Shown here in pieces: positions 49,603 to 59,530 of a DNA stretch of 64,000 bases. Source of the DNA: Pseudonocardia sp. N23 (GTDB taxonomy: Bacteria; Actinomycetota; Actinomycetes; Mycobacteriales; Pseudonocardiaceae); assembly GCF_002583555.1 (NCBI RefSeq), contig NZ_BEGX01000155.1, forward strand, positions 62,377 to 126,376. Reading direction: 5' to 3'. Under the pieces are notes generated by a model. It saw only the letters and a list, made by a program, of their open reading frames with translations, had not been told where the DNA came from and ran no database searches. A program made the position numbers and the translations under genes. How positions within the stretch are numbered: the stretch's first letter is position 1; the number at the start of each line of letters is the position of its first letter.

Positions 49603-50535
49603 ATGGCTCGATTCATCGCGCGGCGTCTGGTCCAGGCCGTCCTGGTCATCCTCGCCGCGACCTTCCTGATCTTCCTGGCCACCTTCGCGCTCGGCGACCC
49701 GTTCGCGTCGTCGGGGGAGAAGGCGGTCCCCCCGGACATCGCCGAGGCCAACCGGGAGAAGTTCGGCCTCGACAAGCCTTTGCCCGTGCAGTACCTGCTC
49801 TACGTCGGCAACATGCTGCGTGGCGACTTCGGGATCGACTTCGACCAGCACCGGCCGGTGTCGCAGCTGCTCGAGGCGGCTGTGCCCAACACCGTGCGGC
49901 TGGCCATCGTCGCGATCATCATCGACGTGCTGATCGGCGTCATCGCGGGCGTCATCGCCGCGGTGAAGCGCTACTCGTTCTGGGACGTCCTGGTCACCGT
50001 CATCGCGACGCTCGCGATCGGCATCCCCGTGTTCGTGATCGGCGTCGTGCTCGTCGCCAACGTCTCAGGCTGGGGTCCCTTCCCCTCGGTCCCACGAAGT
50101 TTCACGGTGCAGGTGCCCTGGTACCAGGAGGTGCTGCTGCCCGCGTTCACGCTGGCGATCATCGACGCCGCCTTCATCGCCAGGCTCATGCGCGGGTCGA
50201 TGCTCGAGGTGCTGCGGGCGGACTACATCCGCACGGCGCGGGCCAAGGGCCTGTCGGAGCGGCGCGTCATCGGCAAGCACGCCATGCGCAACTCGATGAT
50301 CCCGGTCGTCACCTATGTCGGCGTCTCGCTCGGCGTGCTGTTCGGCGGCGCGATCATCACCGAGACGATCTTCCAGTACAACGGCGTCGGCTATCTGCTC
50401 TCGAGGGCGATCGTGAACAGCAACGCGCCGATCATCATCGCGGTGGTCGTGTTCAGCGTCGTCGCCTACGTGCTGATCAGCATGATCGTCGACATCCTCT
50501 ACGCGTTCCTGGACCCGCGGATCCGGCTCGGCTGA
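49603..50535 (+). CDS. Peptide ABC transporter permease, DppB type
   Basis: A 310-residue inner-membrane protein with six helices and the ABC-importer EAA loop ([30 protein letters not shown]). It begins with [19 protein letters not shown], the usual DppB/OppB start. It pairs with the DppC-type permease to form the channel. Confidence 0.93.
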   Translation: MARFIARRLVQAVLVILAATFLIFLATFALGDPFASSGEKAVPPDIAEANREKFGLDKPLPVQYLLYVGNMLRGDFGIDFDQHRPVSQLLEAAVPNTVRLAIVAIIIDVLIGVIAGVIAAVKRYSFWDVLVTVIATLAIGIPVFVIGVVLVANVSGWGPFPSVPRSFTVQVPWYQEVLLPAFTLAIIDAAFIARLMRGSMLEVLRADYIRTARAKGLSERRVIGKHAMRNSMIPVVTYVGVSLGVLFGGAIITETIFQYNGVGYLLSRAIVNSNAPIIIAVVVFSVVAYVLISMIVDILYAFLDPRIRLG

Positions 50536-50579
50536 GCCGGCCACGGTCCCGAACAGACTCCTGAGGGCGGTCCCACCAC

Positions 50580-51551
50580 ATGACCACTCCGACCTCCGCC
50601 GGCCCCCCGGCCGACGCCGATGCCACGGGCAGTGCACTGCTGCTGCCCGGGCCGGACGCGGCGGCGAGCGGCACCACCGTGCCCCTCGGCGCCCGCGGAT
50701 CGGGCCAGTTCGCCGACATCCGGCGACGGTTCGTCCGCAACCGGCTCGCGATGGTCGGGCTCGCGATCGTGACCGTGCTGATCGTGCTCGCGATCATCGG
50801 CCCGTACGTGACGCCCTACAACGCGTTCGAGCAGAACCTCGCCAACACGCTGCAGCCGCCGAGCGCCGACCACTGGTTCGGCACCGACGTGCTGGGCCGC
50901 GACCTGTTCTCCGGGATCATCTACGGCTGCCGGCTCGCGATCCTCGTCGGACTGCTGACCGTCGCGTTCTCGCTGCTCATCGGCCTGTCCCTCGGCGCGG
51001 TCGCCGGTTTCAAGGGCGGTGCGTGGGACGCGGTCATCGCGCGCTTCATCGACATCTTCCTGGCGTTCCCGCCGCTGGTCGGTGCGATCGTCATCGTCCG
51101 GGCCGTCGGCGGGGGGGTCACCCCGGTGATCGTCGCGCTCGTCGCGCTCGGCTGGATGACGACGGCGCGCCTCACCCGCGGTCAGGTCCTCGCGCTGCGC
51201 GAGGCCGAGTACGTCGAGGCCGCCCGCTCGATCGGCGCGGACAACCGGCGCATCGTGATGCGTCACGTCCTGCCCAACGCCATCGCGCCCGTCCTCGTGT
51301 ACGCGTTCACCAACATCGGCGTGGTGATCGTCGCGATGGCCTCGCTGTCCTACCTGGGCATCGGCGTGCCGCCGGACGTCCCCGAGTGGGGCAGGCTGAT
51401 CTCGCAGGCCACCCCGTTCCTGCGGGTCGAGGGCAAGTCGCACCTGTGGCTCGCCCCCGCGCTGGCGATCGCGATCACGACGCTCGGTTTCGCCTTCGTC
51501 GCCGACGGCATGCGCGACTCGCTCGATCCGAAGCTGCGGGGAGGCAACTGA
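50580..51551 (+). CDS. Peptide ABC transporter permease, DppC type
   Basis: A 323-residue permease with the N-terminal OppC/DppC helix ([14 protein letters not shown]), [16 protein letters not shown], and the EAA loop [26 protein letters not shown]. The stop shares one base with the ATPase start (TGATG), so translation is coupled. Confidence 0.93.
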   Translation: MTTPTSAGPPADADATGSALLLPGPDAAASGTTVPLGARGSGQFADIRRRFVRNRLAMVGLAIVTVLIVLAIIGPYVTPYNAFEQNLANTLQPPSADHWFGTDVLGRDLFSGIIYGCRLAILVGLLTVAFSLLIGLSLGAVAGFKGGAWDAVIARFIDIFLAFPPLVGAIVIVRAVGGGVTPVIVALVALGWMTTARLTRGQVLALREAEYVEAARSIGADNRRIVMRHVLPNAIAPVLVYAFTNIGVVIVAMASLSYLGIGVPPDVPEWGRLISQATPFLRVEGKSHLWLAPALAIAITTLGFAFVADGMRDSLDPKLRGGN

Positions 51552-53650
51552 TGGCCCGCACGTCCCGACACGCGGCGGCCGCGCCGGGAGAGTCCCGGCA
51601 CCTGCTCGAGGTCCGCGACCTCAAGGTCCACTTCCAGACCGGCGGCGGCGTCGTCAAGGCCGTCGACGGGGTCAGCTGGCACGTCGACGCGGGGGAGACG
51701 CTCGCGATCGTCGGCGAGTCCGGGTCGGGCAAGTCCGTGTCCGCGATGACCCTGCTCGGCCTGGTCCCCAGCCCGCCCGCGACGTTCCCCAGCGGCCGGG
51801 TGCTGCTGGAGGGCCGCTCGCTGCTCGACATGCCCGAGCAGCAGCAGCGCCGCCTGCGCGGCAAGGACATCGCGATGATCTTCCAGGACCCGCTCACCGC
51901 GCTGAACCCGGTGTTCCGCGTCGGCGAGCAGATCGCCGAGATGGTCCGCACCCACCAGGACATCGGGAAGATGGCGGCGAAGACGCGGGCCGTCGAGCTG
52001 CTGGCCGAGGTCGGCATCCCCGACCCGCGGCTGCGGGCGACGCAGTACCCGCACGAGTTCTCCGGCGGCATGCGCCAGCGCGCCATGATCGCGATGGCAC
52101 TGGCCAACGACCCCAAGGTCCTCATCGCCGACGAGCCCACCACCGCGCTCGACGTCACGGTGCAGGCGCAGATCATGGCACTGCTGGAGAAGCTGCAGGC
52201 CGAGCGCGACACCGCGATCGTGCTCATCACCCACGACCTCGGCCTCGTCGCCGCGCACGCCGACCGGATCATGGTCATGTACGCGGGCCGCGTCGTCGAG
52301 GAGGGCACGAACGACGAGATCTTCGCCGCGCCGCGCCACGCCTACACCCACGGCCTGCTGTCGAGCCTGACCCGCATGGACCACGTCCGGCCGGAGAAGC
52401 TCGAACCCATCCCGGGCCAGCCGCCCAACCTCGCCCGCGTCCCGCAGGGCTGCGCCTTCCACCCGCGGTGCCGCTTCGCCTCGGACGCCTGTCGCGGTGA
52501 GGTGCCGCTGCTGGTCCCCGCCGCGCCCGGCTCCGCGCACCGGCACGCCTGCCTGCACAGCGACGAGGTCGCGATCGCCCACGAGCGGCCGCGCGAACCG
52601 GCCCCGGTGGTCGCCGCGGCGACGCCCGTCGAGGAGCGGGCGCCGATGCTGGAGGTGCGCGAGCTCGTCAAGCACTTCCCGATCAAGGTCGGCACGTTCG
52701 TCAAGCGGACCGTCGGGGAGGTGCGCGCCGTCGACGGGGTGTCGCTGTCGATCCCCGAGGGCTCGACGCTGTCGCTGGTCGGGGAGTCCGGCTGCGGCAA
52801 GTCGACCGTGGCGCGGGCGATCCTGCGGCTGCACGAACCCACCAGCGGCTCGGTGGAGCTCGCGGGCCGCGACATCACCGGCATGTCGCAGCCGGTGCTG
52901 CGCAAGGCCCGCAGCGACATGCAGATCGTCTTCCAGGACCCCTACGCGTCGCTCAACCCGCGCATGACGGTCCGCCAGATCCTCACCGAGAAGTACGAGC
53001 TGCTCGGCGGGCAGGTCACCGACTCGACGATCCCGGACCTGCTGGAGACCGTCGGCCTCGCCGCCGACTACGCCGACCGCTACCCGCACGAGTTCTCCGG
53101 CGGGCAGCGCCAACGCGTCGGCATCGCCCGGGCGATCGCGCTCAACCCCCGGTTCGTGGTGCTCGACGAGCCCGTCTCCGCGCTCGACGTCTCCATCCAG
53201 GCCCAGGTGCTGAACCTGCTGGAGGAGCTGCAGCAGGAGTTCGGGCTGACGTACCTGTTCATCGCCCACGACCTGTCGGTGGTCCGCCACATCTCCGACC
53301 GGGTCGCGGTGATGTACCTGGGCGGGATCGTCGAGATCGCCGACCGCGACGCACTGTTCGAGCGTCCGCACCACCCGTACACGCAGGCACTCATCTCGGC
53401 CGTGCCGATCCCCGACCCGGCCGTCGAGCGGGTCCGGGAGCGGATCGTGCTCACCGGCGACGTGCCCAACCCGGCCAACCCGCCGTCGGGCTGCCGGTTC
53501 CGCACCCGGTGCTGGAAACACCTCGAGCTGTCCGACGACGACAAGCGGCGCTGCATCGAGGAACCGCCGCCGCTGCTGTCGGCGTCCGGCTCCGGCCGTC
53601 ACCACGTGGCGTGCCACTTCGCGGGCGAGCGCGAGGTCCTGCGCGGCTGA
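51551..53650 (+). CDS. Fused double ATPase of the peptide ABC importer (DppD-DppF)
   Basis: A 699-residue protein with two complete ATPase halves. The first has Walker A GESGSGKS and signature FSGGMRQR; the second has GESGCGKS (near residue 409), signature FSGGQRQR and Walker [15 protein letters not shown]. Each half ends in the oligo/dipeptide C-terminal domain with a GCxFHPRC / GCRFRTRC cysteine cluster that may hold an iron-sulfur centre. Most importers encode the two halves separately. The ATG at 51551 is fixed by the TGATG overlap. Confidence 0.94.
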   Translation: MARTSRHAAAAPGESRHLLEVRDLKVHFQTGGGVVKAVDGVSWHVDAGETLAIVGESGSGKSVSAMTLLGLVPSPPATFPSGRVLLEGRSLLDMPEQQQRRLRGKDIAMIFQDPLTALNPVFRVGEQIAEMVRTHQDIGKMAAKTRAVELLAEVGIPDPRLRATQYPHEFSGGMRQRAMIAMALANDPKVLIADEPTTALDVTVQAQIMALLEKLQAERDTAIVLITHDLGLVAAHADRIMVMYAGRVVEEGTNDEIFAAPRHAYTHGLLSSLTRMDHVRPEKLEPIPGQPPNLARVPQGCAFHPRCRFASDACRGEVPLLVPAAPGSAHRHACLHSDEVAIAHERPREPAPVVAAATPVEERAPMLEVRELVKHFPIKVGTFVKRTVGEVRAVDGVSLSIPEGSTLSLVGESGCGKSTVARAILRLHEPTSGSVELAGRDITGMSQPVLRKARSDMQIVFQDPYASLNPRMTVRQILTEKYELLGGQVTDSTIPDLLETVGLAADYADRYPHEFSGGQRQRVGIARAIALNPRFVVLDEPVSALDVSIQAQVLNLLEELQQEFGLTYLFIAHDLSVVRHISDRVAVMYLGGIVEIADRDALFERPHHPYTQALISAVPIPDPAVERVRERIVLTGDVPNPANPPSGCRFRTRCWKHLELSDDDKRRCIEEPPPLLSASGSGRHHVACHFAGEREVLRG

Positions 53651-53663
53651 GGGACAGTGCCGT

Positions 53664-53681
53664 TCCTGCACACCGGGCGCC
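53664..53681. repeat. Half-copy of the dapD/dapE palindrome arm
   Basis: The stretch agtgccgttcctgca is the exact complement of the left arm start at 61547-61561. It lies 15 bases after the ATPase stop and before mshB, and no second arm is present, which suggests a dispersed repeat with a truncated copy here. Confidence 0.5.
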
Positions 53682-53715
53682 CGTCCCCGGGGCGGCGGGG
53701 CGCGGCGCGGGCTGC

Positions 53716-53721
53716 GATATT
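53716..53721 (+). promoter_or_regulatory. Candidate -10 of a leaderless mshB transcript
   Basis: GATATT ends six bases before the mshB GTG, without a ribosome site. It is one of the few AT-rich hexamers in the region. Confidence 0.4.
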
Positions 53722-53727
53722 GGCGCC

Positions 53728-54606
53728 GTGACCGCTTCCCGCCGGCTCGTCCTCGTGCACGCCCACCCCGACGACGAGACCCTCGCGACGGGCGGGGTCG
53801 TCGCCCGCTACACCGCCGATCCGGACACCGACGTCACCGTCGTGACCTGCACGCTCGGTGAGGAGGGCGAGGTCATTCCCGCGGAGCTGGCCGAGCTCGC
53901 CCCCGGCCGTGCCGACCAGCTCGGCGGCTACCGCATCGGCGAGCTCGCCCGGGCTCTCGCCGCTCTCGGTGGGCCCCGGCACGTCTACCTCGGCGGCGTC
54001 GGCCGCTTCCGTGACTCCGGGATGGCCCTCGCAGGCGACGGAGGGGTCCGCGCGACCACCCGCGCCGACCTGCATCCTCGCGCGTTCGCCGACCCCGGCA
54101 GGCTCGCCGAGGAGACGGACCTGCTGGTGGAGCTGCTCACCGAGCTGCAGCCGCAGGTCCTGGTCACCTACGCCGACGACGGCGGCTACGGCCACCCCGA
54201 CCACGTCCGCGCCCACGAGATCACCGTCGCCGCGGCGTCCCGGGTGCCGTCGGTGGAGAAGGTGTACTTCGCCGTCGAGGGGCGGTCCGCGCTGGACGCC
54301 GGGCTCGCGGAGCTGGCCGCGGAGGCGGGGCTGCCGTACCGGCTGCCCGACCCGGGGGAGCTGCCGTCGGTACCCGACGAGACCGTCACGACGCGGATCG
54401 ACTGCACCGCCCACCGCGCCGCCCGCGTCGCCGCGATCCGGGCACACGTCACGCAGGCGTACCTGTGGGAGAAGGACGGCGGGCTGGTGGCCTACGCGAT
54501 GAGCAACGACGTCGCGCAGCCGCTGCTCGACGTCGAGGAGTACATCCTGTCCGGCGCGCCCGAGGGTCTGGCGGAGACGGACCTGTTCGAGGGGATCGGC
54601 TCGTGA
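53728..54606 (+). CDS. mshB: N-acetyl-GlcN-inositol deacetylase (mycothiol synthesis)
   Basis: A 292-residue zinc deacetylase that makes GlcN-Ins for mycothiol, the main actinobacterial thiol. Zinc ligands are His13 and Asp16 in HAHPDDE and a histidine of GHPDHVRAHE (156-159); positions 13 and 16 equal those of the M. tuberculosis enzyme. The start is GTG 53728. It is first in a three-gene unit with overlaps of four and one bases. Confidence 0.95.
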   Translation: MTASRRLVLVHAHPDDETLATGGVVARYTADPDTDVTVVTCTLGEEGEVIPAELAELAPGRADQLGGYRIGELARALAALGGPRHVYLGGVGRFRDSGMALAGDGGVRATTRADLHPRAFADPGRLAEETDLLVELLTELQPQVLVTYADDGGYGHPDHVRAHEITVAAASRVPSVEKVYFAVEGRSALDAGLAELAAEAGLPYRLPDPGELPSVPDETVTTRIDCTAHRAARVAAIRAHVTQAYLWEKDGGLVAYAMSNDVAQPLLDVEEYILSGAPEGLAETDLFEGIGS

Positions 54607-54956
54607 AGGCTCTGACGCTCGTCGTGATCGTCGTCTGCTCAGTGCTGCTGGCCGCGTTCGAGCTGGCCCTGCAGCCCCTCTATGTCGGCTCCGTGCCCGC
54701 GCCGGTGGGGGCGATCGTCGCGATCGTGACGATGCCGTGGCTGGTCCGGGGTGCGGGCGCGGAGTTCGGGTCGGCGGCCGCGGCGGGCCTGCCGATCGTG
54801 GCCTTCGTCCTCACCCTCGGCGTGCTGGGCACCGTCGCCCCTGGTGGCGACGTCATGCTCCCCGCGACGTGGCAGTCCGGCCTGCTGGCGGTCGCGGGCA
54901 TCGGCGCGGGGCTGGTCGCCCTGCGCGGTGTGGCGATGCGCCCGGGCGTCGGCTGA
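54603..54956 (+). CDS. DUF6113-like small membrane protein
   Basis: A 117-residue protein with about four hydrophobic helices and hardly any soluble part. It sits directly after mshB as Rv1171 does, and fits the DUF6113 family. Function is unknown; the constant link with mshB hints at envelope or thiol metabolism. The GTG at 54603 overlaps mshB by four bases. Confidence 0.7.
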   Translation: MKALTLVVIVVCSVLLAAFELALQPLYVGSVPAPVGAIVAIVTMPWLVRGAGAEFGSAAAAGLPIVAFVLTLGVLGTVAPGGDVMLPATWQSGLLAVAGIGAGLVALRGVAMRPGVG

Positions 54957-55723
54957 TGGCCGAGTCCATCCCCGACTCCGCGGTCGTCGCGGTGCTGCGG
55001 CCGTTCGTGCGGGCGTCGCGACCGGTGCTGCGCGGGCTGCGTGAGGCCGACCCGTTCGGCCTGCGCGCCCGGCCCGCCCCGGAGGCCGCCGCCGACCGCG
55101 ACCTGCACGACAAGCTGCTCGACGCGCTCGCGAAGGTGAAGGTGCCGGGCACGTCGCGGTGGGCGGCGATGGGCGTCGAGGACCGCTGCCGGTGGTGGGT
55201 CTACCGCGTCGGGCGGGTGACGACGATCGCCGCCGCCGTCCCGGGGCTGGGCGGTGCGCTGGCCCGGAGCCTGCCGGTGTCGTCGACGGTCGGGGCGGCG
55301 GGGCAGGGGCTGCTGCTCGTCGCGATCGCCGGGGAGCACGGCGTGGAGGACGAGGACGAGGTCGTCGCGCTGCTGGGCCGGATCCTGTTCGGCCGTGACC
55401 TCGCGCCGCGCACGCTCGACGCGGCGGCGGACGTGGCGGCGGACGCCCGCGCCGACGAGCTGACCGGCGACCTCCACGTCGACGACGGCCGCTCCACCGC
55501 CCGCAGGGTCGCGACGGCGGTGTGGCGGATGGGCCGTGCCCTGTACGCGGTGGAGGACGAGCTGGACAAGCGTCCCCACGGCCGCTTCTACCACGAGGCG
55601 ATCGGTCTGCTGCCCGTCGTCGGAGCCGTCGGCAAGTACTTCGGCGAGTGGTCGGGGCTCAAGCGGGCGTCGAAGAAGGCGCACAGGTGGTTGCGCGCGG
55701 CCGGTCAGCCCGGGACGAGGTAG
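54956..55723 (+). CDS. Unknown soluble/peripheral protein after mshB
   Basis: A 255-residue protein. Central hydrophobic stretches (VTTIAAAVPGLGGALARSL and VGAAGQGLLLVAIAGEHGV) and a late AIGLLPVVGAVGKYFGEWSGL segment suggest membrane association, faintly like EcsC-type proteins. I do not recognise the family. The ATG at 54956 shares one base with the previous stop (TGATG). The end overlaps the convergent GNAT gene by 19 bases. Confidence 0.6.
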   Translation: MAESIPDSAVVAVLRPFVRASRPVLRGLREADPFGLRARPAPEAAADRDLHDKLLDALAKVKVPGTSRWAAMGVEDRCRWWVYRVGRVTTIAAAVPGLGGALARSLPVSSTVGAAGQGLLLVAIAGEHGVEDEDEVVALLGRILFGRDLAPRTLDAAADVAADARADELTGDLHVDDGRSTARRVATAVWRMGRALYAVEDELDKRPHGRFYHEAIGLLPVVGAVGKYFGEWSGLKRASKKAHRWLRAAGQPGTR

Positions 55724-56712
55724 TGGTATCGATGGTGCTCGGTCGTCCCCAGCGACGCCCAGAACGCCAGGCCGCCCGGGTTGGCGGTGGACACCTGCAG
55801 GACCAGCCAGCGGGCGCCGTGCTCCAGCCCCCAGCGGGCCGCCCCGGCGACGAGCGTGGTCCCGGTTCCCCGGCGCCGCCCGGACGGCGTGACGGCGAGC
55901 CGGGCGACGTGCAGGTGGTCGTCGACGACCGCGAGCCGTACGACGCCGGCCGGGTCGGCGGGATCGCCTGCGACGCCGAACCCGACGTCCGCGATCCGGC
56001 CCCCGGCGGCGGGGGCGAGGACGTGGCGCTGCGCCTCGGTGGGCGGCCCGCCGAGCGCGACCGACCACCAGGCGGCGTCGGGCCGGGAGGAGACGATGAC
56101 CGTGCCGGCGTCGTCGGCCACCGCCTCGCATGCCGTGACCTGCGTCGACACCTCGGGGCCCGGCTCGTGGGCCGCGTCGGGCACCCAGCCCTCGGCGCGG
56201 ACCGCACGCGACCACGGTGACCCGAGAGGCGCCAGCACCCGGGGCGCGAGGCCGTGCTCGTCGGCGAACCCACGCACGAGCGCCAACGCCGCGCCGGTGC
56301 CCACACCCGGGTCGCCGACCGCGAGGGCGGCGTTGGCCCGGCCGCTGAACCCGTCGGCGGCCCGGAGCCGCCAGCCGCCGAGAGGCCGGTCGACGAGCGC
56401 GGGCCAGGCGTCGGCACACAGGTGCTGCAGCCGCGTGACGTCGGTCCACGGGGCCCGGCGCGGCGTTGCGGGCGGCACCTCGCGGGCGGCGACGACCTTG
56501 TCGCGCGCCACGACCACGTCGCCGCGGCGGGTGGCGACGACCACCGTCGCGACCCCGTCGCGCTCCCCGCCGTCGGACAGCGTGCCGACGGCGTCGGTGA
56601 ACAGCGGGCGGCCGTCACGCTCACCGATCAGGTGACGCAGGGCGACCCGGGACCCGACGAGCGCGTCGAGCGCGACGCGGCCGGGGCCGGGTGGCGGGGA
56701 CGCAGCGGTCAT
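55705..56712 (-). CDS. GNAT acetyltransferase, N-acetylglutamate-synthase (CG3035)-like
   Basis: A 335-residue protein: an N-terminal SH3-like part (VALRHLIGERDGRPLFTDAVG), a middle part with GGWRLRAADGFSGRANAAL, and a C-terminal GNAT core with the acetyl-CoA loop VTPSGRRRGTGTTLV. This layout fits the actinobacterial family typified by C. glutamicum cg3035, which makes N-acetylglutamate for arginine synthesis; that naming is recalled, not checked. The ATG at 56712 is preferred over a start 69 bases upstream. It is divergent from the ferredoxin gene. Confidence 0.7.
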   Translation of the reverse strand: MTAASPPPGPGRVALDALVGSRVALRHLIGERDGRPLFTDAVGTLSDGGERDGVATVVVATRRGDVVVARDKVVAAREVPPATPRRAPWTDVTRLQHLCADAWPALVDRPLGGWRLRAADGFSGRANAALAVGDPGVGTGAALALVRGFADEHGLAPRVLAPLGSPWSRAVRAEGWVPDAAHEPGPEVSTQVTACEAVADDAGTVIVSSRPDAAWWSVALGGPPTEAQRHVLAPAAGGRIADVGFGVAGDPADPAGVVRLAVVDDHLHVARLAVTPSGRRRGTGTTLVAGAARWGLEHGARWLVLQVSTANPGGLAFWASLGTTEHHRYHYLVPG

Positions 56713-56848
56713 GGTGAGGCAATCCTCTCCCGACGGGCGACGGGGTCGCCGGGTTAATCTGGCAGCCGGATCGTCGCCCACCCAGGGACGGTCAATGCGG
56801 CAGGGGATACTGGCAGCAGTCTTGCTGTCCCGAGTGGAGGACTTCGAA

Positions 56849-57175
56849 GTGACCTACGTCATCGCCGAGCCATGCGTCGACCTGCTCGACAAGGCGTGCA
56901 TCGAAGAGTGTCCCGTGGACTGCATCTACGAGGGCGGACGGATGATGTACATCCACCCCGACGAGTGTGTGGACTGCGGCGCCTGCGAGCCGGTCTGCCC
57001 GGTCGAGGCCATCTACTACGAGGACGACGTGCCCGAGCAGTGGGGCGCCTACCAGAAGGCCAACGCCGAGTTCTTCGACGAGCTCGGCTCGCCGGGTGGC
57101 GCGTCGAAGGTCGGCAAGGTGCAGCGGGACGCCGGCCCGGCCACCACGCTGGCGCCCCAGACCCACGACGAGTGA
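56849..57175 (+). CDS. fdxA: 7Fe ferredoxin (FdxA/FdxC type)
   Basis: A 108-residue electron carrier with one [3Fe-4S] and one [4Fe-4S] cluster. The cysteines follow C9-x7-C17-x3-C21-P and C40-x2-C43-x2-C46-x3-C50-P, with a C-terminal extension typical of this actinobacterial type (Rv1177). GGAGG lies eight bases before the GTG at 56849. The stop overlaps dapC by four bases. Confidence 0.94.
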   Translation: MTYVIAEPCVDLLDKACIEECPVDCIYEGGRMMYIHPDECVDCGACEPVCPVEAIYYEDDVPEQWGAYQKANAEFFDELGSPGGASKVGKVQRDAGPATTLAPQTHDE

Positions 57176-58290
57176 GCTCCGCGGGGACGGTCGACCGGAC
57201 CGGCCTGCCCGACTTCCCGTGGGACTCCCTCGCCGGTGACCAGGAGCTGGCGCGGGCGCATCCCGACGGGATCGTGGACCTGTCGATCGGTACGCCGGTC
57301 GACCCGGTCCCGGCCGTCGTGCGGGTTGCACTGACCGGTCCGGCCGCCGACATCCCGGGCTACCCGACGACGTACGGGCCGGCCTCGCTGCGGGAGGCCA
57401 TCGCGGCGTCCCTGAGCAGGCGGTTCGGCATCGCCGGGGCCGACCCGGCCGCCGTGCTGCCCACGATCGGCTCGAAGGAGCTGATCGCGTGGTTGCCGAC
57501 GCTGCTGGGCCTGGGCGCGGGCGACCTCGTCGTCATCCCGGAGCTGGCTTACCCGACCTACGAGGTGGGTGCCCGGCTGGCGGGTGCCGATTTCGTCCGT
57601 TCCGACGGGTTGCTGGGCATCGGACCGCGTCGCACGGGCCTGGTGTGGCTGAACTCACCGTCGAACCCGACGGGGCGCGTGCTGCCCGTCGACCATCTCC
57701 GCAAGGTGGTCGCGTGGGCCCGGGAGCGGGGCGCGGTCGTCGCGTCCGACGAGTGCTACCTGGGCCTGCCCGGTGTGGCCGACCCGGCGCCGATCTCGGT
57801 GCTGCACCCCGACGTGTGCGACGGCGACCACACCGGCCTGCTGGCGGTGCACTCGCTGTCGAAGACGTCGAACCTCGCCGGGTACCGGGCGGCGTTCGTG
57901 GCGGGCGACCCGGCTCTGGTGTCGCGGCTGCTGGAGATCCGCAAGCACGCAGGCCTGATCGTCCCGCATCCCGTGCAGGCCGCGATGGCCGCGGCGGTGT
58001 CCGACGACGCGCACGTCGAGACGCAGCGTGCGATCTACGACGCGCGGCGCACCCGGCTGCGGGCGGCGCTCGAGTCGCGGGGCATGCGCGTCGAGCACTC
58101 CGAGGCCGGGCTGTACCTGTGGGCGACCGAGGGCCGCCCCGGCCGCGCCACCGTCCACGACCTGGCCGAACAGGGTGTCCTGGTGGCCCCCGGCGAGTTC
58201 TACGGGCCCGCCGGGAACGACTTCGTGCGGGTCGCGCTGAGCGCGAGCGACGAGCGGATCGACGCCGCGGTGGAGCGCCTGACCCGGTGA
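57172..58290 (+). CDS. dapC: Succinyldiaminopimelate transaminase
   Basis: A 372-residue fold-type I PLP enzyme that converts N-succinyl-2-amino-6-ketopimelate in lysine/meso-DAP synthesis. It shows the Schiff-base lysine in HSLSKTSNLAGYR, the NSPSNPTG substrate loop and a C-terminal FVRVALSAS. It follows fdxA with a 4-bp overlap exactly as in mycobacteria. Its partners dapD and dapE lie 2.3-3.4 kb downstream. Confidence 0.9.
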   Translation: MSSAGTVDRTGLPDFPWDSLAGDQELARAHPDGIVDLSIGTPVDPVPAVVRVALTGPAADIPGYPTTYGPASLREAIAASLSRRFGIAGADPAAVLPTIGSKELIAWLPTLLGLGAGDLVVIPELAYPTYEVGARLAGADFVRSDGLLGIGPRRTGLVWLNSPSNPTGRVLPVDHLRKVVAWARERGAVVASDECYLGLPGVADPAPISVLHPDVCDGDHTGLLAVHSLSKTSNLAGYRAAFVAGDPALVSRLLEIRKHAGLIVPHPVQAAMAAAVSDDAHVETQRAIYDARRTRLRAALESRGMRVEHSEAGLYLWATEGRPGRATVHDLAEQGVLVAPGEFYGPAGNDFVRVALSASDERIDAAVERLTR

Positions 58291-58300
58291 GGCGGATGCG

Positions 58301-59530
58301 GTGAAGGGCGCCGGACCCGCAACGACGCGGGTGGGTGCGGGAGTCGTCCTGCTGGGGGTCCTGGCGGTCGCGGCCAACCTGCGCGCGTCCCTCGCCGGGT
58401 ACCCGCCGCTGATCGAGAGCGTCCGCGACGACCTGGGTGTCGGCGCGTCCGCGGCAGGGCTCGTGCAGTCCGGCGCCATCCTGATGATGGCCGTCGGCTC
58501 CTTCGCCGGGCCGGCCGTGAGTGCCCGCACCGGCCGGGAACGTGGACTGGGATGGTCGGTCGCGCTGATCGCGGCGGGCAGCCTGCTGCGTGCGCTGCCC
58601 ACGTTGGCGACGCTGATCGTCGCGAGCCTGCTCGTCGGGCTGGGCATCGGGCTCGCCGGGGTGCAGCTCACCGGGGTGGTGAAGCACCACCTGGCCGCGC
58701 GGGCCGGGGCGGTGACCGGCGGCTACGTCGTGTCGATGATGGTGGGCGCGACGGTCGCGTCGGCCATCGCGGTGCCGCTTGCGGTGGGCCTCGGTGGCTG
58801 GTCGTGGTCGATGGCGGTGTGGACGGTCCCGGCGGTCCTCGCCTTCGTCGTGTGGATGCCGATCGCCCGGCGCATCTCCGAACCCGCGGAGCCCGCGGCG
58901 ACGCTCGCGCTGCCGTGGCGCGATGCGTTCGCCCGTCGCTGCGCCTGCTACCAGGCCGGCACGTCGACGATGTTCTACGGCTGGATCACCTGGCTCGCGC
59001 CGTACTACGAGAGCCAGGGCTGGAGTGCGCAGCGGGCCGGGGTGCTGCTGGCGGCGTGGAGCATCACCCAGATCCCCGCCGCGCTCCTGGTCCCCGCGCT
59101 GGCCGAGCGGCACCGCCGGTGGCGGTTCTGGGCGACGACGACGGTCACGTGTGGCATCGCGGGCACGGTCGGCGCGATGCTGCTGCCGGAGCCGCCCGGC
59201 GTGGGGCCGTGGGGCTGGGCGGTGCTGATGGGTGTCGGGATGGGCGCCGGTTTCCCGCTGGGGCTCGCCGTCATCGCCTGGCGCACCCCCGACGGCCACG
59301 CGAGCGCCACGGTGAGCGGGCTGGCCCTCGGCGTGGGGTACGTGGCAGCAGGGCTCGCGCCGCTGCTCATGGGCCTGCTCATCGACCTCACCGGCGGCTA
59401 CCGGGCGGCCATCGCCGTCCTCGTCGCGGGTGGCCTGCTGCAGGCGGGCTCGATCTGGCGGATCGGCGACGAGCCGCGACCCGCCGCCGTCAGGCCGCCG
59501 GGCGACCCAGCGTCGCGGCCCGGTCCCTGA
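58301..59530 (+). CDS. MFS transporter, CynX/NimT type
   Basis: A 409-residue 12-helix transporter. The start VLAVAANLRASLAGYPPLIESVRDDLGVGASAAGLV is typical of the cyanate/nitroimidazole (CynX/NimT) branch of MFS; the actual substrate is unknown. The start is GTG 58301, ten bases after dapC, so it may be co-transcribed. Its last 41 bases overlap the convergent CHAD gene. Confidence 0.82.
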   Translation: MKGAGPATTRVGAGVVLLGVLAVAANLRASLAGYPPLIESVRDDLGVGASAAGLVQSGAILMMAVGSFAGPAVSARTGRERGLGWSVALIAAGSLLRALPTLATLIVASLLVGLGIGLAGVQLTGVVKHHLAARAGAVTGGYVVSMMVGATVASAIAVPLAVGLGGWSWSMAVWTVPAVLAFVVWMPIARRISEPAEPAATLALPWRDAFARRCACYQAGTSTMFYGWITWLAPYYESQGWSAQRAGVLLAAWSITQIPAALLVPALAERHRRWRFWATTTVTCGIAGTVGAMLLPEPPGVGPWGWAVLMGVGMGAGFPLGLAVIAWRTPDGHASATVSGLALGVGYVAAGLAPLLMGLLIDLTGGYRAAIAVLVAGGLLQAGSIWRIGDEPRPAAVRPPGDPASRPGP